Origin: Chromatiales bacterium
Lineage (GTDB): Bacteria; Pseudomonadota; Gammaproteobacteria; Chromatiales; Chromatiaceae
Length of the DNA stretch: 64,000 nucleotides
Assembly (NCBI GenBank): GCA_028280505.1
Contig: JANQLO010000018.1
Span: 1 to 64,000 of the forward strand
Direction: 5' to 3'
A model generated the notes under the pieces. The model worked only from the letters and a program-made list of their open reading frames with translations, was not told the DNA's origin and did no database searches. Position 1 is the first letter of the stretch. Every line of letters starts with the position of its first letter. The position numbers and the translations under genes are program-made. This document shows positions 51,350-60,821 of the stretch, in pieces.

Positions 51350-52735
51350 CTACTGAGGGAGCCTGATGATCGCGCTTAGGCCGCCGGTGGGGAGGTTTTC
51401 CAAATGCAACTGCCCACCATGGGCGAGCACGATGGTTCGTGCCACGGCCAACCCCAGGCCCGTCCCGCCGGTGTCCCGATTGCGTGACGTTTCGACGCGA
51501 TAGAAAGGCGCGAACACGGCATCGAGTTGTTCCGGTGGAATGCCGGGGCCCCGATCCTCGATGCGGATCTCCAATGTTCCGTCATTGGGCAGCAGCCGGA
51601 CATGGGCCCGCCGGCCATATTTCAGTGCGTTGTCGATCAGGTTGTTCAGGGCCCGCTTGAGTGCAACCGGCCGACAGTTGACGGTCAGGTGGTCGGGGCC
51701 GGTGTAGTCGGTGTCATGGCCGAGATCGGCATGGTCGTCGACCATGCTTTGCAATAGTGCGGCCAGATCGGTCGCGCGCGAGGTCTCGTCGGCGGCATCG
51801 TCGCGCGCGAATCCCAATGTGGCCGACAGGATGGCCTCCATCTCACGCAGTGTCGCGAGGGTTCTGTCGCGTATTTCGGGATCCTCGATGTATTCGGTGC
51901 GCAAGCGCAGCGCGGTGATCGGTGTGCGTAGGTCATGTGCGATCGCGGCCAGCATCTGCGAGCGCTCGGTGATATGTCTGTGCAGACGACCCTGCATTTG
52001 GTTGAAGGCCCGAATGGTATGACGCACCTCGCGCGGGCCCTTCTCGGCCAGCGGTCGGTGCGATTGTTCGAGGCCGAAACGCTCGGCGGCCATGGCCAGT
52101 TGGGCCATAGGTCTTGCCATGCGCCTTGCGATGAACAGGCCGCTGAGGACGACCAGTGTCAGCAGCAACGCCAGTAGTTGCAGCGTCTTGCCCGCCCAGG
52201 GTGGCGGGTTCTCGAAGTGTTTGGTACGAAAGTTCAGCCAGGTGCCGTCCCAAAGACGGACAGCGATCGTGATGCATTTTAAGTTGTGCACCCGTGCGCG
52301 TGGGCGATGCGATTTTCCGGGAACGTCATCGCGCCGTGCCCGGTCGCTTCTTTTGTCGTCCAGGTTACGGAATTCGGCTTTTACCCGCACCGCCGATCGG
52401 TCGTCGAGGCTCAAGTCCCGGTTCAGTTTGCGTGCGATTTTGTGTTCCAGGGGGTGTCGTGGTAGGCGATCGACATGCGGCCTATCGCTCAAATCGATGC
52501 TGTCGCCTCTTTGTACGGCGTGACGGATGATGCGTTGGCGTTCACCGTCGTCGGCATCGCTGAGCACGCGTGTCAGGGTGCCGACGCGCTCCAGCAGATG
52601 GGAACGACTGCGTTCGTCGAAACGCTCGTTGCGTTCGTCGTGCAACAGGATCGCGCTGCCGATAATCAGCAACAGGGTCATGCCGATCAGCAGCGCCAGC
52701 GTGCGTCCCGCGAGCGTGTCAGGCCATGGACGCAT
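51350..52735 (-). CDS. Two-component sensor histidine kinase
   Basis: 461 residues from the ATG at 52735, overlapping the end of the response regulator gene by 17 bases; the frame runs to 52885. The first helix is about 12-32 (LALLIGMTLLLIIGSAILL), a periplasmic domain rich in Arg and Asp follows, and the second helix (LLALLLTLVVLSGLFIARR) leads into HAMP. The H-box is MLAAIAHDLRTPITALRLR. The ATP domain has NNLIDNALKYG (N-box), EDRGPGIPPEQ (G1) and GTGLGLAVARTI (G2). It phosphorylates the adjacent OmpR-type regulator. The stimulus is unknown; the very charged periplasmic part hints at a cationic or metal ligand. Confidence 0.9.
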   Translation of the reverse strand: MRPWPDTLAGRTLALLIGMTLLLIIGSAILLHDERNERFDERSRSHLLERVGTLTRVLSDADDGERQRIIRHAVQRGDSIDLSDRPHVDRLPRHPLEHKIARKLNRDLSLDDRSAVRVKAEFRNLDDKRSDRARRDDVPGKSHRPRARVHNLKCITIAVRLWDGTWLNFRTKHFENPPPWAGKTLQLLALLLTLVVLSGLFIARRMARPMAQLAMAAERFGLEQSHRPLAEKGPREVRHTIRAFNQMQGRLHRHITERSQMLAAIAHDLRTPITALRLRTEYIEDPEIRDRTLATLREMEAILSATLGFARDDAADETSRATDLAALLQSMVDDHADLGHDTDYTGPDHLTVNCRPVALKRALNNLIDNALKYGRRAHVRLLPNDGTLEIRIEDRGPGIPPEQLDAVFAPFYRVETSRNRDTGGTGLGLAVARTIVLAHGGQLHLENLPTGGLSAIIRLPQ

Positions 52736-53453
52736 CGTTGTGTTCCACTTTGGGGGCGAACATGTAACCGCCGCCGCGCACGGTTTTGATGATTTGCGGG
52801 TTGCGCGGCTCGTCGCCGAGTTTGCGCCGCAGTCGACTGACCAGGGTGTCGATCGCGCGGTCGAAAGCATGTGTATCGCGACCACGGGCCAGATCGAGTA
52901 ACTGATCGCGGCTGAGCACGCGCCCCGGGCGGGTCGCGAATGCCATCAACAATGCAAATTCGGCCGTGCTCAGTGGTATCAGGGTTTGATCGGGGTCGAT
53001 GAGTTCGCGCGCGCCTGGCAGGAGTGTCCAGCCGAGAAAGCGCAGGCGTTCCGGCATCTCGTGCGGCGAGCGTCGGTTGGCGCCCTCGCTGCGACGCAGT
53101 ACGGCCTTGATACGGGCCAGCAGTTCCCGCGGGTTAAAGGGTTTGGCCAGATAGTCGTCCGCGCCCATCTCGAGGCCCACGATGCGATCGGTCTCTTCGC
53201 CCATGGCGGTCAGCATGATGATGGGGATTGTCGATTCAGCGCGCAGGTTGCGGCACAGGGTCAGGCCGTCCTCGCCCGGCATCATCAAGTCCAGCACGAC
53301 CAGATCGATTGCGGCATCGGCCAGATATTTTTTCATCTCGCCGCCGTTGGCTACGGTGCTCACGCGGTAGCCGTGGTCGCGCAGGAAACGTTGTACCAGT
53401 TCCCGGATCTCTTGGTGGTCGTCGACGACCAGAATATGGGCTTGGTTTTCCAT
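52719..53453 (-). CDS. OmpR-family response regulator
   Basis: 244 residues. The receiver domain has Asp11 and Asp12 (LVVDDHQ), the phosphoacceptor Asp55 (VVLDLMMPGEDG), the switch Thr (IIMLTAMGEE) and a conserved Lys in YLAKPFNP. The C-terminal winged helix ends RLRRKLGDEPRNPQIIKTVRGGGYMF, the standard OmpR/PhoB recognition region. It overlaps the kinase gene and is divergent from a small periplasmic protein gene. Their shared 180-base promoter has a 9-bp inverted repeat that may be its binding site. Target genes are probably the divergent gene and its own operon. Confidence 0.93.
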   Translation of the reverse strand: MENQAHILVVDDHQEIRELVQRFLRDHGYRVSTVANGGEMKKYLADAAIDLVVLDLMMPGEDGLTLCRNLRAESTIPIIMLTAMGEETDRIVGLEMGADDYLAKPFNPRELLARIKAVLRRSEGANRRSPHEMPERLRFLGWTLLPGARELIDPDQTLIPLSTAEFALLMAFATRPGRVLSRDQLLDLARGRDTHAFDRAIDTLVSRLRRKLGDEPRNPQIIKTVRGGGYMFAPKVEHNDASMA

Positions 53454-53495
53454 GGCTCAAGTCTACGGCGGTTGTCCTCGGTCCTAAAAAGAATC

Positions 53496-53544
53496 TTTGT
53501 AACGGATTGTGTCAGACCGCCGATTTGGCAACGGACGTTACAAA
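53496..53544. promoter_or_regulatory. Inverted repeat in divergent promoter, candidate regulator site
   Basis: TTTGTAACG (53496-53504) and CGTTACAAA (53536-53544) form a perfect 9-bp inverted repeat with a 31-base gap, midway between the response-regulator gene and the divergent periplasmic protein gene. GTAAC elements are frequent in OmpR-family sites. Confidence 0.5.
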
Positions 53545-53635
53545 TTCGGCCGATTTCGGCAACTGCCGGACACACGCGGTGGTTGGAATGGAAAGCGTCG
53601 AACAGACGCATTTATTCCAACATGAGGAAACGAAG

Positions 53636-54019
53636 ATGAAAAAGTTTGCAAAGACCACCGTTGCCGCCATTGTCGTCGCGGTCAGCCTAACCGCTATTGG
53701 CGCGCAAGCGGACTGGGGTTCGAAGCGTGGGAAATGTGAATCCGGTGACTATCGCGGCGGTCCGGCAATGATGCACCACAAGGGCAAAGGGCGTTTTGCC
53801 GATCGTGAGCTTGATCTTACCACTGAAGAGGCGAGAACGCTGGTGCAGGCAAGGTTGATCATGCGCGGCAACGACCGACTCAAGGTCGGCCAGGTGGTCG
53901 AGCAAGATGAAGACACCTATCTGGTCGACATCGTGACCGTGGATAACTCCCTGGTCCGTCAGATCGAGATCGATCGCGATAACGGATTCCCGCGCGGCCC
54001 CATGGGCGCGAAGCGTTAA
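53636..54019 (+). CDS. Small periplasmic protein beside two-component system
   Basis: 127 residues from the ATG at 53636 with GAGGAA eight bases upstream; the frame is open far upstream. The signal peptide is about 1-25 (TTVAAIVVAVSLTAIGAQAD). The mature part is small, with a basic N-terminal region (MMHHKGKGRFADRE) and an alpha-beta stretch LTTEEARTLVQARLIMRGN followed by TYLVDIVTVDNSLVRQIEID. The latter resembles small PepSY-like or metal-binding periplasmic proteins often found beside sensor kinases. It is divergent from the regulator and followed by a hairpin terminator and a cytochrome b561. It is a likely regulon member; its activity is unknown. Confidence 0.7.
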   Translation: MKKFAKTTVAAIVVAVSLTAIGAQADWGSKRGKCESGDYRGGPAMMHHKGKGRFADRELDLTTEEARTLVQARLIMRGNDRLKVGQVVEQDEDTYLVDIVTVDNSLVRQIEIDRDNGFPRGPMGAKR

Positions 54020-54042
54020 TCGATTCGGTATGACTGGGAACG

Positions 54043-54067
54043 ACGGCCCATCTCGATGGGCCGTTTT
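54043..54067 (+). terminator. Hairpin terminator or attenuator before cytochrome b561 gene
   Basis: ACGGCCCAT (54043-54051) pairs with ATGGGCCGT (54056-54064) around a CTCG tetraloop, followed by TTTT. It lies between the periplasmic protein gene and the cytochrome b gene, so it may attenuate rather than fully stop transcription. Confidence 0.75.
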
Positions 54068-54085
54068 ATAGGAGAGAACGCTTCG

Positions 54086-54640
54086 ATGTCGTTAAAGAAT
54101 TCAGAACGGGGTTACGGCCTGATGAGCCGGGCCAATCATTGGTTGACCGCCGTGGTCTTCATCGCTTTGACCATACTCGGGATGGTGCTCGAGCAAATGG
54201 GCGGTGAACGCGGCGACAGCTTTTTTCAGCTCATGGGTTTGCACAAGGGATTGGCCATCGTGCTGATGGGCCTGGTGTTGCTGCGTTTGGTTTGGTTGTT
54301 CGTCGACCGTGCCCGAGTGACACAGGAGCCGGTTGCTCAGTGGCAGTCGTTATTGGCCAGGGTAGTACGTTTGGTGCTTTGGGTCGGTCTGATCGCAATG
54401 CCGCTCTCGGGCTGGTTGATGTCGAACTCGGCGGGCCATCCGGTAGGTTTCTTCGGTCTGTTCGAGTTGCCCGCGATTACGCCCGAGAGCGAGTCCGTAC
54501 ATGAGCTGGCCGAGGTCGTGCACGGGTTGCTCCCGAAACTGCTGATTGTCGCAATGCTGCTACATCTGGTGGGCGCGCTGAAGCATCATTGGGTGGATCG
54601 CGACGGCACCTTGTCACGCATGATCAAAGGAACCGCATGA
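54086..54640 (+). CDS. Cytochrome b561 family protein
   Basis: 184 residues from the ATG at 54086 with GGAGAG upstream. Four membrane helices are present, and the histidines expected for two b-haems lie in or near them: SRANHWLTAVVFIALTIL (first), GLHKGLAIVLMGLVLLRLV (second), LAEVVHGLLPKLLIVAMLLHLVGALKHHW (fourth, two to three His). This matches the bacterial cytochrome b561/YodB type, which passes electrons between quinol and periplasmic acceptors. It is downstream of the periplasmic protein gene with a hairpin between them; shared control by the two-component system is possible. Confidence 0.87.
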   Translation: MSLKNSERGYGLMSRANHWLTAVVFIALTILGMVLEQMGGERGDSFFQLMGLHKGLAIVLMGLVLLRLVWLFVDRARVTQEPVAQWQSLLARVVRLVLWVGLIAMPLSGWLMSNSAGHPVGFFGLFELPAITPESESVHELAEVVHGLLPKLLIVAMLLHLVGALKHHWVDRDGTLSRMIKGTA

Positions 54641-54697
54641 CGAATGTCGGCTGTCGGCCCTGCGTGGTCGACAGCCGAGCCGGTTCAGGAGGCAGTT

Positions 54698-57469
54698 TTA
54701 CTTGGCGCTTTTGAGCGCGGCATGTGCCGCCGCCAGGCGTGCCACCGGTACTCGTGGTCCCGAGCAGCTGACATAGTCGAGTCCGGCCTGGTGGCAAAAG
54801 GCAATGGAGTCCGGATGGCCTCCGTGCTCACCGCAGATGCCGACGTGTAGATCCGGCTTGATCTGACGCCCCCATTCGACGGCGAGTTGCATGAGCTTGC
54901 CGACCCCCTTGCGGTCGAGTACCTCGAAGGGATTGTCCTGCAGGATGCCGGATTGGTTGTACAGCGGTAGGAACTTGTTTTCGGCGTCTTCGCGCGAGAA
55001 TGAGAAGGCGGCCTGGGTGAGGTCGTTTGTTCCGAAGGAGAAAAATTCGGCCTCCTTGGCCAGTGAGTCGGCCCGCATGCAGGCGCGCACCACCTCGATC
55101 ATGGTGCCGAATTTGTAATTGACCGGTTGACCGTAGCTCGCGGCGACCTCCTCGTGGATCTGATCGACAAAGCTGCGCACCTTACGTAATTCCTGCGCGG
55201 TACAGACCTGCGGCACTTTGATTTGCGGCTGGGCTTCGATGCCGGCCTTGGCGCACTCGGCCGCGGCTTCCAGGATTGCGCGGACCTGCATCTGATAGAT
55301 CTCGGGGAAGGTGATCCCCAGGCGCACCCCGCGGTGCCCGAGCATGGGGTTGGTCTCGTACAAAAGCCGCACCGTCTTGAGCATGGCCTCCTTTTTCGCG
55401 ATGGCCTCGTTGACGACCGACGGGTCGACCATGCGCCGCGCGGTATCGACCTCGTGGCGCAGGGTTTCGTCGGCGTGCAGCAATCCCATGGCGCCGGCCA
55501 GTACCGTCATGCCGCGTGCGGAGCGTGCCAGGGAGCGCAGGTCCTCGAGTTCGCGTTCGAGCACCCGGGCGTCGGGTAGGAACTCGTGAATCGGTGGATC
55601 GAGTAGGCGAATGGTGACCGGATTCGGCGCCATGACCTCGAACAGGGCCTGGAAGTCCTGGCGCTGCAGGGGCAGCAGGCGTTCGAGCGCATCCTGCCGC
55701 TGTTCGGCGGTCTCGGCGACGATCATTTCGATCACGATGGGTAAGCGGTCGACGTCGTTGAACATGCGTTCGGTACGCGCCAGGCCGATACCGACGGCGC
55801 CGTAACGGCGCGCGCGCATCGCATCGGTCGGTGTGTCGGCATTGGCCATGACCTTCAGGCGGGCGTGATCGTCGGCCCATCCGAGCAGGGTGTTGAGTTC
55901 GCCGGTGAACTCGGGCTCGACGGTGGCGATGGCGCCGATGTACACCTTGCCGGAGGTGCCGTCGATCGTGACCACATCGCCTTCGCGGAAACTGGTCATC
56001 CCGACTCTCGCCTCGCGTCGCTCGACGTCGACGCTGATGCCCTCGGCACCGGCGACACAGGGTTTCCCCATGCCGCGTGCGACCACGGCGGCGTGCGAGG
56101 TTTTGCCGCCACGCGAGGTGAGGATGCCGGCGGCGGCGAAGAAGCCGTGGATGTCTTCGGGTTTGGTTTCTTCGCGCACCAGAATCACCGCATGACCCTG
56201 ATCGCCGAGTTGCTCGGCGCGGTCTGCATCGAATACCGCGACGCCGGATGCGGCGCCCGGTGATGCCGCCAATCCTTGTGCGACTGCTTCGGCGGGTACC
56301 GTCGGGTCCAGTCGGGGGAACAGCATTTGTTCGAGCAGATCGGGCTGGATCCGTAACAGTGCGGTCTGTTTGTCGATCAGGCCCTCGTTGACCATCTCGA
56401 CCGAAGTGCGGACCATGGCCGCGGCGTTCATCTTGCCGTTGCGCGTCTGCAGACAATACAGCTGGCCGCGTTCGATGGTGAATTCGAAATCCTGCACTTC
56501 GCAGTAGTGTTTCTCGAGTTTGTTGCGCAGCTCGCCCAATGCGGTCGCCATCTCGGGCATCTCTTGCGCCAGGCGGTCGATCGGTTTGGGTGTGCGAATG
56601 CCGGCGACCACGTCTTCGCCTTGGGCGTTGATCAGGTACTCCCCATAGAGCTTGTTCTCGCCGGTGGCCGGGTTGCGCGTGAAAGCGACGCCGGTGGCCG
56701 AGTCGTCGCCACGGTTGCCGAACACCATGGTGACCACATTCACAGCCGTGCCGTTGGCCATGTCCGGCGTGATGTTGAATTGTTTGCGGTAATCGACCGC
56801 ACGTTTGCCGCGCCAGCTGTTGAACACCGCCTGGATGGCCAGTTCGAGCTGGCGATAGGGGTCTTCCGGAAAAGCCTGACCGGTGTGTTTGTGCACCAGG
56901 GCCAGAAAGGTATCGCAGACCTTTTCGAGATCTTTGGCCGAGAGATCGACGTCCTGTTTGGCGTGCGCAGCCTCTTTGGCCGCGTTGAGCGCGTCGTCGA
57001 ATACCTTGTCCTCGACACCCAGCGCAACCTTGCCGAACAGTTGGATGAAACGGCGATAGGCGTCATAGCCGAAACGGGCGTCGCCGGTCGAACGGATTTC
57101 GCCCTGTAAGGTCTCCGAATTGAGTCCAAGGTTGAGAATGGTGTCCATCATGCCCGGCATCGACATCGCCGAGCCGGAGCGTACCGAGACCAGCAGAGGG
57201 TTGTCCGGGTCGCCGAAGCCCTTGCCGGTCTTTTGCTCCAGGGCCTGCATTTGGGTGTGCACTTCGTCCAACAGTGCCGCGGTCAGTCCTTTTTCCGGAT
57301 GCTCCAGGTACGCCAGGCAGGCCGATGTCGAAATGACAAAGCCCGGCGGTACATTGAGCCCGATTTGAGTCATTTCGCAAAGATTGGCGCCTTTGCCGCC
57401 CAGCAACTGCTTGTCCTTGCCGTCGCCTTCCTCGAACGCGAATACCGACTTGTTCGTGGTGTTGTCCAT
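54698..57469 (-). CDS. ppdK: Pyruvate phosphate dikinase
   Basis: 923 residues from the ATG at 57469, full length for PPDK; the frame runs to 57511. The N-terminal ATP-grasp domain begins VFAFEEGDGKDKQLLGGKGANLCEMTQIGLNVPPGFVIST. The swivelling phosphohistidine domain has LTSRGGKTSHAAVVARGMGKPCV. The C-terminal TIM barrel has the LGHRGVRLGI segment and CGEHGGHPDSI with the catalytic Cys. It interconverts pyruvate, ATP and Pi with PEP, AMP and PPi in the cytoplasm, a reversible link between glycolysis and gluconeogenesis. No PPDK regulatory protein is adjacent. It is divergent from the next membrane protein gene. Confidence 0.95.
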   Translation of the reverse strand: MDNTTNKSVFAFEEGDGKDKQLLGGKGANLCEMTQIGLNVPPGFVISTSACLAYLEHPEKGLTAALLDEVHTQMQALEQKTGKGFGDPDNPLLVSVRSGSAMSMPGMMDTILNLGLNSETLQGEIRSTGDARFGYDAYRRFIQLFGKVALGVEDKVFDDALNAAKEAAHAKQDVDLSAKDLEKVCDTFLALVHKHTGQAFPEDPYRQLELAIQAVFNSWRGKRAVDYRKQFNITPDMANGTAVNVVTMVFGNRGDDSATGVAFTRNPATGENKLYGEYLINAQGEDVVAGIRTPKPIDRLAQEMPEMATALGELRNKLEKHYCEVQDFEFTIERGQLYCLQTRNGKMNAAAMVRTSVEMVNEGLIDKQTALLRIQPDLLEQMLFPRLDPTVPAEAVAQGLAASPGAASGVAVFDADRAEQLGDQGHAVILVREETKPEDIHGFFAAAGILTSRGGKTSHAAVVARGMGKPCVAGAEGISVDVERREARVGMTSFREGDVVTIDGTSGKVYIGAIATVEPEFTGELNTLLGWADDHARLKVMANADTPTDAMRARRYGAVGIGLARTERMFNDVDRLPIVIEMIVAETAEQRQDALERLLPLQRQDFQALFEVMAPNPVTIRLLDPPIHEFLPDARVLERELEDLRSLARSARGMTVLAGAMGLLHADETLRHEVDTARRMVDPSVVNEAIAKKEAMLKTVRLLYETNPMLGHRGVRLGITFPEIYQMQVRAILEAAAECAKAGIEAQPQIKVPQVCTAQELRKVRSFVDQIHEEVAASYGQPVNYKFGTMIEVVRACMRADSLAKEAEFFSFGTNDLTQAAFSFSREDAENKFLPLYNQSGILQDNPFEVLDRKGVGKLMQLAVEWGRQIKPDLHVGICGEHGGHPDSIAFCHQAGLDYVSCSGPRVPVARLAAAHAALKSAK

Positions 57470-57759
57470 CGTTGCCTGGTTCCTTGTTGGTTTGAAGTAA
57501 CGGGAGAGCACGAGGTCGCGCCGTCTTGAATGCAGCGCTCATGCCGGAGTCTAGCGCGTTTGTTGGGAAAGACTATTGCCGCGACCGATAGATTTTTTCG
57601 ACGCCGTCATCAAAGATCCGCTCAAGCCCGTTTCGCCTGCGCCGTTACAGGGTTTGTCCCCAAAGATTCGGTATCATTTCGGGAATCGGCATGCCCAGTT
57701 CATGCCCGGGTCGTCTTCGAGGTGGCCGTCCGTCTTGCCAGGGAAACCATCGGTCAGTT

Positions 57760-58986
57760 ATGAGCAATCTGGATGCACCGCCTATCTGGCAACGCTTTCG
57801 CGAGGTTTTCCTGTATGCCCTGCATCCGCCTCCCCTGCTCATGGCGTTCTGTATCGGTGCGGTGTTCGCCTGGTTGGAGCCCGGCCTGTTGCTGTCGATT
57901 CCCCTGCTGTTCATCGGTCTGCGCTATGCCGTCGAGGTGTTCAGTAGAACGGCATCCGGCGATCTGAAACCGCCGGGTGTCAGCTATAGCCTGTTGGTCG
58001 ACGACTACGGCCTTACCATCAAGCTGTTCTTTTTGCTGTTCCTGATACTGCTGTTGGTCGGTTCGATTTCGGGTTCGGTCGGTCCCGTCGTCGGCCTGAT
58101 GGTTTGGTATTTCTTTTTGTTGGCCTTGCCGGCGTCCTACATGACGGTGATGCTGACCGGCTCGATGCTGCACGGCATCAATCCGCTGGCGTTGTTTCAG
58201 ATGATCGCGGGGATGGGTTGGTCGTACTGGTTGTTGTATGGCCTGTTGTTCATTCTCAGCACGGCCTGGGCGAATCTTACCGGTCTGCTGTTGACGCTGC
58301 CCAACGCCGCATTGTTCGTCATCCTGTTCTACATGACCTTCTTCGCCTTCAATGTCATGGCCTTCCATATGATGGGCTATATGATCTTTCGCCGTGGCGA
58401 TGTCTTCGGTACCTTGCCCGAGCGGGCTAGTGCCGAGCCGACCCCGTTCGGTCTGTTCGACGAGTTGTTGGAAAACGGGCACAAGGATGCGGCGCGCGTC
58501 GAGCTAAAACGCCTGATCAAGGAATCTCCGGGCGATCTGGCGCTATACCGGCGGATGCACAATCTGGCCCTGGTGGATCAGGCCGCGACCGATCTGGCCG
58601 AGAATGCCCGCATGGCAATACCCCGCTTGATCGCCGAACGAAGGGCCAGCGAAGCGGCCGAGATCTATCGCGATTGCGCGCGGGCCCGGGCCTTGCCGAC
58701 GCGTCTTTCCGACGCGGACAGTTTGGCGCTGGCCATTCAGCTTCGCGCTATGCGTCATCCGCGCGAGGCCTTCGATCTGCTCAACGGATTTCACAAGCGT
58801 TATCCGCATAGCCACCGGGTTTTCGATGCCTATTGGTTGGCGGCGAAGGTGTTGAGCGAAGATCTCAATCGCGACGATCTCGCGCTGCGCATGCTGCATT
58901 ACCTCGGCGAGCGTTTCGAACGGCATGAACACATCGACGAGGTCAACCGTTATCGTCGGGTTCTCGAATCGTTGGCCAAGGCCTGA
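57760..58986 (+). CDS. Membrane protein with C-terminal TPR-like region
   Basis: 408 residues from the ATG at 57760. The N-terminal half has about six hydrophobic helices (HPPPLLMAFCIGAVFAWL; LFFLLFLILLLVGSISGSV; NAALFVILFYMTFFAFNVMAF). The C-terminal half (from about residue 225) is a soluble helical region: FDELLENGHKDAARVELKRLI, DLALYRRMHNLAL and AFDLLNGFHKRYPHSHRVFDAYWLAAKVL, which look like tetratricopeptide-type repeats. It lies two bases before a rhomboid protease gene, so the two are co-translated. It may be a partner or adaptor for the protease. No enzymatic motif is visible. Confidence 0.7.
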   Translation: MSNLDAPPIWQRFREVFLYALHPPPLLMAFCIGAVFAWLEPGLLLSIPLLFIGLRYAVEVFSRTASGDLKPPGVSYSLLVDDYGLTIKLFFLLFLILLLVGSISGSVGPVVGLMVWYFFLLALPASYMTVMLTGSMLHGINPLALFQMIAGMGWSYWLLYGLLFILSTAWANLTGLLLTLPNAALFVILFYMTFFAFNVMAFHMMGYMIFRRGDVFGTLPERASAEPTPFGLFDELLENGHKDAARVELKRLIKESPGDLALYRRMHNLALVDQAATDLAENARMAIPRLIAERRASEAAEIYRDCARARALPTRLSDADSLALAIQLRAMRHPREAFDLLNGFHKRYPHSHRVFDAYWLAAKVLSEDLNRDDLALRMLHYLGERFERHEHIDEVNRYRRVLESLAKA

Positions 58987-58988
58987 AG

Positions 58989-60338
58989 ATGTTGTTGATC
59001 CCCTTCGATCGCAAAATCGATTGGCGCCGGCCGCCGGTGGTCACGCTGCTGTTGGTGGTGATCAACGTGGCGTGCTTCGTATTCTGGCAGTCCGGCGAGG
59101 AAAGGGCCTTGGGCAGGGCCATGGATCATTATGCCTCGTCCGGCCTGGCCGATATGGAGTATCCCCACTTCAAGACCTATTTGCGCGCACAAGATAGGGC
59201 CGACGAATTGCCGCCGCTGTCCCGGGTGAAGGCGCATCCCGAACTGCTTTACTTCGCGATGCTTCAGGAGGACGCCTTCGTCCAGCGTCTCGTCGACGGC
59301 CGTGTGATCCGGTCCCACCATCAGGACTATGCCGCCTGGCAACGCGCGCGTCTCGAATTGAACGGTTTGCTCGACGATGTCGTCTTCATCGCCTATGGAT
59401 GGAAGGGCGGTGCGCCAGATCTGAAGAGTCTGTTCGCGCATATGTTCCTGCATGCCGATGTCATGCATCTGCTCGGCAATATGTTCTTTTTGCTCGCGGT
59501 GGGTTTCCTGGTCGAGGGCGTGCTGGTCCGCTGGGTGTTTCTGTTGTGTTATTTGCTTGGTGGGCTCGGTTCCGCCGGTCTGGACGTGTTGCTCAGCCCG
59601 GACAGCCTGATACCGGGCATCGGCGCGTCCGGCGCCATCTCCGGCCTGATGGGCATGTATGCGGTACTGTACTGGAACCGCAGCGTGCGTGTGTTCGTCT
59701 TTCTGTTTGCCTATTTCGACTATATACGTCTGCCGGCGATCGTTTTGCTGCCGCTGTGGGTGGGCAACGAGCTGTATCAGATGTGGAGCAACCCCGAATC
59801 CAATATCAATTTCATCGCGCATCTGGGTGGGTTGATCAGTGGTGCGGCGATTGCCTGGGCGGTCAGGGGTACGCCTTTGTTCGATATGGGCCATGTCGAG
59901 GCGCAGGATCGGGCGGAGGATTTCGACTCGCGTTTGCAAGAGGCGCGCGCGCTTTGCGGCCGGCAAGATTTCAAGGCGGCCTTGCCGATGTTGCGATCGT
60001 TGTACGGCGAACAGCCGGACAATCAGCAAGTGCTGTATCACGCCTTTTTGGTCGAGCGTCTGTATCCCGATAGCGAACGTTTTCACGAAATCAGTCTGAA
60101 GATCCTCGGACTGCCGATACATGATCCGGCGGTCGCGGCCATGGTGCATGAGGTATTCGAGGCCTATCTCAGGTTGGCAAAACCCAAGGCCAGGATCAAT
60201 CGTGACTTGGCCTGTCGTTTGTTGCACGGTTTTCGCCGAACCGGCCACCAGGATACCGCAGGGCGTTTGCAACGCATGCTCGATAAACGTTCGGTGCACT
60301 GCAATGGTGCTCGTACGGCCGGTTCAGGTGGTGGGTAA
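58989..60338 (+). CDS. Rhomboid-family intramembrane serine protease with soluble tail
   Basis: 449 residues. The membrane core includes the family's HMFLHADVMHLLGNMFFLLAVG motif, the nucleophile in PGIGASGAISGLMGMY (GxSG) and the catalytic His in NFIAHLGGLISG. An inserted soluble segment of about 100 residues lies after the first helix. A C-terminal tail of about 150 residues (from FDMGHVEAQDRAEDF) is helical and repeat-like (LCGRQDFKAALPMLRSLYGEQPDNQQVLYHAFL), again resembling TPRs. Rhomboids cut transmembrane segments of substrates. The preceding membrane-TPR gene is two bases upstream, so a two-protein complex is likely. Substrates are unknown. Confidence 0.88.
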   Translation: MLLIPFDRKIDWRRPPVVTLLLVVINVACFVFWQSGEERALGRAMDHYASSGLADMEYPHFKTYLRAQDRADELPPLSRVKAHPELLYFAMLQEDAFVQRLVDGRVIRSHHQDYAAWQRARLELNGLLDDVVFIAYGWKGGAPDLKSLFAHMFLHADVMHLLGNMFFLLAVGFLVEGVLVRWVFLLCYLLGGLGSAGLDVLLSPDSLIPGIGASGAISGLMGMYAVLYWNRSVRVFVFLFAYFDYIRLPAIVLLPLWVGNELYQMWSNPESNINFIAHLGGLISGAAIAWAVRGTPLFDMGHVEAQDRAEDFDSRLQEARALCGRQDFKAALPMLRSLYGEQPDNQQVLYHAFLVERLYPDSERFHEISLKILGLPIHDPAVAAMVHEVFEAYLRLAKPKARINRDLACRLLHGFRRTGHQDTAGRLQRMLDKRSVHCNGARTAGSGGG

Positions 60339-60821
60339 AGTTTCCGGTACGTGTCGATAAAACCGACGTGTATCGCATCGTTTCACAAAATAAATCTGTT
60401 GTCCTTCACCGTGAGCGTCTCGCTTCGATCACCGGCTATGTTTGATTCTGGCGCTTCTATACTGCTTTGGTAGCTTCATCCATAAGGCAGATTGGCAGCC
60501 GTATTGAAGTTTTGATAGTTACCGATACTATTTTCGATTGGATGCCGAGAAACTGATTTTAGTTGAAGTATCAGGGGCTTTTGGCATTTAATTCGCCTTC
60601 GGGTCGGTGATGCGGATCTTTAATAAGTTCCTAATTCGCAATCCAAAAGCTAATTTGATAAAAATCGAGCACGCGGACTGAAGTGGAACCGTTGGACATG
60701 GTATGTCCCGGTCGAAAAAAATGCCGCGGAAAATGGCGCTTTGCTGGTTCGGTACGTTGTCGATCTGTGAATACAGATCAAGTACCGAGGTTACGCAAGA
60801 TGCCTTGAGTGGGAGCGGGAA
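60339..60821. other. AT-rich intergenic stretch, no gene recognised
   Basis: About 480 bases, more AT-rich than the neighbouring genes, upstream of the lipoprotein/exoprotein pair. It probably contains their promoter, but no clear -35/-10 pair or palindrome could be chosen. No ORF with a start site is present. Confidence 0.5.

Noticed and set aside
55182-56456. 424-codon frame of extreme Arg content inside ppdK
   Set aside because: It is an out-of-frame shadow of the GC-rich ppdK coding sequence.
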